A stretch of DNA of 5,260 nt from a bacterium (GTDB taxonomy: Bacteria; Chloroflexota; Dormibacteria; UBA8260; Bog-877): assembly GCA_021802115.1 (NCBI GenBank), contig JAKABA010000256.1, forward strand, positions 1 to 5,260, in the 5' to 3' direction. Both the position numbers and the translations under genes were made by a program. The notes under the pieces are model-generated. The model saw nothing but the letters and a program-made list of their open reading frames with translations, searched no databases and had not been told where the DNA came from. Shown here in pieces: positions 4,777-5,260 of the stretch (positions are counted from its first letter, which is position 1; each line of letters begins with the position of its first letter).

Positions 4777-5260
4777 CTAAGTGCAGACCCACTCCGACGA
4801 CTCCCCGATCGAGAACATCTTGGCGGCGATGTCGGCCTGCTGGGTCGGGTTCCAGATGTCCGTGCCCCCGTGGGCATAGAAGGTGGCCGGCATGAACTGG
4901 AACAATCCGGTCGCGCCGGAGGAGCGGTTGACGCTGGTGGGGTCGAGCCCCGACTCGCACTCTGCGACCGACAGCAGCCAGCTGTAGGACACGTTGTACT
5001 CCTTCCCGGCGGCCCAGATGATCTGCTTGATGGTGCCGACCGGGGGCTCCGCCACCGGCTGCCAGAAGGCGCTGCCATAGGGCGACGAGACGGCTCCCGC
5101 CGCCGGGGCCGCTGCGATCACCGGGGCGGGCGCGGGGGTCGGCGGCGGGGTCACCTTCGCCTCCTGGAGCGGCATCGTGACCGCATAGCTGGTGGGCGAG
5201 AGGATGTTGCGCGCCTGCCCCGCGATCTGGTTGATCGCGGCGGGCTCGGCCGCGGTGGGC
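4777..5260 (-). CDS. Lytic transglycosylase-like secreted protein, 5' part missing
   Basis: Likely a cell-wall enzyme cleaving the peptidoglycan glycan backbone, or a resuscitation-factor-like lysozyme-fold protein. The frame stays open to the window edge: 28 further codons without a stop or an ATG/GTG/TTG start precede the first Met at 5175, so the true start and any signal peptide lie outside. Numbered from that Met, residues 9-30 are a Pro/Ala linker. Residues about 47-132 are an SLT-type domain with motif AECESGLDP (presumed catalytic Glu74), then GATGLFQFMPATF (87-99), then a Gln-Ala-rich helix (NPTQQADIAAKMF). This order is typical of SLT/lysozyme-like domains. Cys73, beside the catalytic Glu, and Cys131, next to the C-terminus, may form a disulfide, which fits an exported protein. 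It ends in TAG, 11 bp before the next gene. The family is well supported; the exact substrate reaction is inferred. Confidence 0.85.
   Translation of the reverse strand, partial: PTAAEPAAINQIAGQARNILSPTSYAVTMPLQEAKVTPPPTPAPAPVIAAAPAAGAVSSPYGSAFWQPVAEPPVGTIKQIIWAAGKEYNVSYSWLLSVAECESGLDPTSVNRSSGATGLFQFMPATFYAHGGTDIWNPTQQADIAAKMFSIGESSEWVCT

Noticed and set aside
3470..4780. Plus-strand open frame of 436 codons
   Set aside because: It is antisense to the M20 peptidase, whose complete active site leaves no doubt about the real strand. The antisense product shows no domain.
1..5260. CRISPR array, insertion sequence or attachment site
   Set aside because: No regularly spaced repeats, transposase motifs or long terminal inverted repeats were seen on either strand.

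Overview
The window is very GC-rich and every supportable gene lies on the minus strand, so transcription runs from high to low coordinates. The gene families, GC bias, GTG starts and 4-bp start/stop overlaps fit a high-GC bacterium of the Actinomycetota / Chloroflexota / Dormibacterota type. The sequence alone does not decide between these phyla.

In transcription order the layout is: (1) a secreted lytic-transglycosylase-type protein, cut by the right edge of the window (4777-5260); (2) a 72-residue unknown protein (4547-4765); (3) an M20 zinc peptidase of the carboxypeptidase G2 type (3374-4537); (4) an enolase-superfamily MenC-type enzyme, o-succinylbenzoate synthase / N-succinylamino acid racemase (2214-3377), joined to the peptidase by an ATGA overlap; (5) an unknown protein with a Rossmann- or receiver-like N-terminal half and a Pro/Ala-rich tail (1535-2170), containing an 11-base homopolymer; (6) a small protein that looks NTF2-like (1121-1528); (7) a protein with an acidic, proline-rich N-terminus and a small C-terminal beta domain (602-1081); (8) dihydroneopterin aldolase FolB (189-551). 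After FolB the last 188 bases hold no recognisable gene, but they contain two hairpins, one of them a 9-bp stem, which could end the transcript.

Gene spacing runs from 4-bp overlaps to 50 bp, so the whole block looks like one operon. The clearest functional unit is the peptidase plus racemase pair. In other bacteria NSAR-type enzymes sit beside M20 deacylases in pathways that interconvert D- and L-amino acids through N-succinyl intermediates. FolB belongs to folate synthesis and the transglycosylase to cell-wall metabolism. No single pathway joins all eight genes. The three unknown genes between the racemase and FolB are the least explained part of the window.
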